From positions 36,572,756-36,636,755 of the forward strand of contig JAVIAB010000025.1 in assembly GCA_032433765.1 (NCBI GenBank): DNA of 64,000 nucleotides, given 5' to 3'. Below the pieces are notes generated by a model. It was not told the DNA's origin. It saw nothing but the letters and a program-made list of their open reading frames with translations, and ran no database searches. Within the stretch, counting starts at the first letter, position 1; every line of letters begins with the position of its first letter. The DNA is from Megaustenia siamemsis. Its lineage: Eukaryota > Mollusca > Gastropoda > Stylommatophora > Ariophantidae. The translations under genes were made by a program, and so were the position numbers. Shown one piece after another: positions 62,685 to 64,000 of the stretch.

Positions 62685-64000
62685 ATTTGTGAGTTATCAT
62701 CATTGCACTCTGAACCTGTCCATAGATGCTCAGATCCCCTCCTCAGCAAGTCCCACAGTGTCCAGCGACTGACGACTCCAGGTCTGTGTCGGTTGATAAG
62801 TCTTCTTATATGCCAAATAAGCCACATATTACTGGCTGCAGCCATCTTTACTCCCACCTCTTTCATTCGAACTAGAGACGTGCACTCATAGTTGTCGAAG
62901 TCCAGTCTCCTCGCTATATCTCGGGGAACATGGATAACGTCCGCCAGATCCATTGATTGACTGTCCTCAACGACATCACAGCTAGCCAACCTGTCTACCA
63001 GATCCATTGATTGACTGTCCTCAACGACAGCACAGCTAGCCAACCTGTCTACCAGATCCATTGGTTGACTGTCTTCAACGACATCACAGCTAGCCAACCT
63101 GTTTACCAGATCTATTGGTTGACTGTCTTCAACGACATCACAGCTAGCCAACCTGTCTACCAGATCCATTGGTTGGCTGTCTTCAACGACATCACAGCTA
63201 GCCAACCTGTTTACCAGATCCATTGGTTGACTGTCTTCAACGACATCACAGCTAGCCAACCTGTTTACCAGATCTATTGGTTGACTGTCTTCAACGACAT
63301 CACAGCTAGCCAACCTGTCTACCAGATCCATTGGTTGACTGTCTTCAACGACATCACAGCTAGCCAACCTGTTTACCAGATCTATTGGTTTGCTGTCTTC
63401 AACGACATAACAGCTAGCCAACCTGTTTACCAGATCTATTGGTTTGCTGTCTTCAACGACATCACAGCTAGCCAACCTGTTTACCAGATCCATTGGTTTG
63501 CTGTCTTCAACGACATCACAGCTAGCCAACCTGTTTACCAGATCTATTGGTTGACTGTCTTCAACGACATCACAGCTAGCCAACCTGTCTACCAGATCCA
63601 TTGGTTGACTGTCTTCAACGACATCACAGCTAGCCATCCTGTCTACCAGATCCATTGGTTGACTGTCTTCAACGACATCACAGCTAGCCAACCTGTCTAC
63701 CAGATTCATTGGTTGGCTGTCTTCAACGACATCACATCTAGCCAACCTGTCTACCAGATCCATTGGTTGGCTGTCTTCAACGACATCACAGCTAGCCAAC
63801 CTGTCTACCAGATCCATTGGTTGACTGTCTTCAACGACATCACAGCTAGCCAACCTGTCTACAAGATCCATTGGTTAACTGTCTTCAACGACATCACAGC
63901 TAGCCAACCTGTCTACCAGATCTATTGGTTGACTGTCTTCAACGACATCACAGCTAGCCAACCTGTCTACCAGATCTATTGGTTGACTGTCTTCAACGAC
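62685..64000 (-). mobile_element. LINE family B RNase H fragment with internal expansion, runs off the window
   Basis: The 3' part (62685-62945) matches the family B copies at 49403 and 50275 (DVIHVPRDIARR, VGVKMAAASN, RRLINRHRPGVVSRWTLWDLL, SECNDDNSQITQ). Upstream on the minus strand the segment DRLASCDVVEDSQPMDLV is multiplied about 20 times to the window edge. The frame stays open throughout (398 codons in the window). Confidence 0.85.
62945..64000 (-). repeat. 54-bp (18-codon) minisatellite within a LINE RNase H region, at least 19 units
   Basis: Units contain GCCAACCTGTCTACCAGATC, CATTGGTTGACTGTCTTCAA, CGACATCACA and GCTA. Variants are CTGTTTACC, GATCTATTGG and GGTTTGCTG. The single-copy equivalent is at about 49664-49720. 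The array continues past 64000. Confidence 0.93.

Overview
The window is eukaryotic, almost certainly metazoan. It holds spliced exons with consensus splice sites, tRNA-derived SINEs, several families of 5'-truncated non-LTR retrotransposons and very large tandem arrays. The neuropeptide-type GPCR exon, the ASTE1-type nuclease and the LINE families would suit a lophotrochozoan such as a mollusc, but that is inference; I cannot name the species. By my tally about two thirds of the 64 kb (roughly 43-44 kb) is tandem repeat, in more than 30 arrays with units of 15 to 73 bp.

Layout: 1-713 unassigned; 714-3265 38-bp array; 3482-4366 intron end plus last exon of a peptide-type GPCR (+); 4330-9770 five successive arrays; 9775-10095 tRNA-like SINE; 10190-11531 31-bp array; 12065-13560 nested LINEs; 13543-25526 a 12-kb satellite of about 249 units of 48 bp; 26225-27545 AT-rich arrays; 27590-27950 LINE tail; 27955-33823 15-bp-based satellite; 34260-34740 LINE tail; 36005-39023 asteroid homolog 1 (ASTE1)-like nuclease (+), the only nearly complete gene; 38985-48405 a run of arrays, one holding a SINE with a perfect target-site duplication; 49275-53577 nested LINEs plus arrays; 54010-60920 more arrays and LINE fragments; 61297-61451 one internal exon of a cholinesterase/carboxylesterase gene (-); 61043-62360 SINE copies and a LINE fragment; 62685-64000 a LINE RNase H fragment expanded into a 54-bp array that runs off the window.

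The main result is that the seeds of several arrays can be read directly. Five arrays (5.1, 13.5-25.5, 51.8, 55.1 and 62.9 kb) are amplified pieces of LINE sequence. For four of them an unexpanded copy of the same LINE segment also lies in this window. Two more arrays (4.33 and 38.99 kb) are copies of the last codons plus stop codon of the GPCR and ASTE1 genes. The 12-kb satellite appears to be a 16-codon piece of a reverse-transcriptase motif (the YLGS...DG...EI..RI..A region), still in the reading frame of the LINE that adjoins it. Its long open frames on both strands follow from a 48-bp unit (16 codons) without stops and are not evidence of a protein.

The two coding regions that can be followed show apparent single-base losses, mostly in homopolymers: one in the GPCR tail and five in the second half of ASTE1. 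All are in the deletion direction, which suggests uncorrected long-read consensus errors, or else gene decay. The three host genes are unrelated in function and do not form a pathway.
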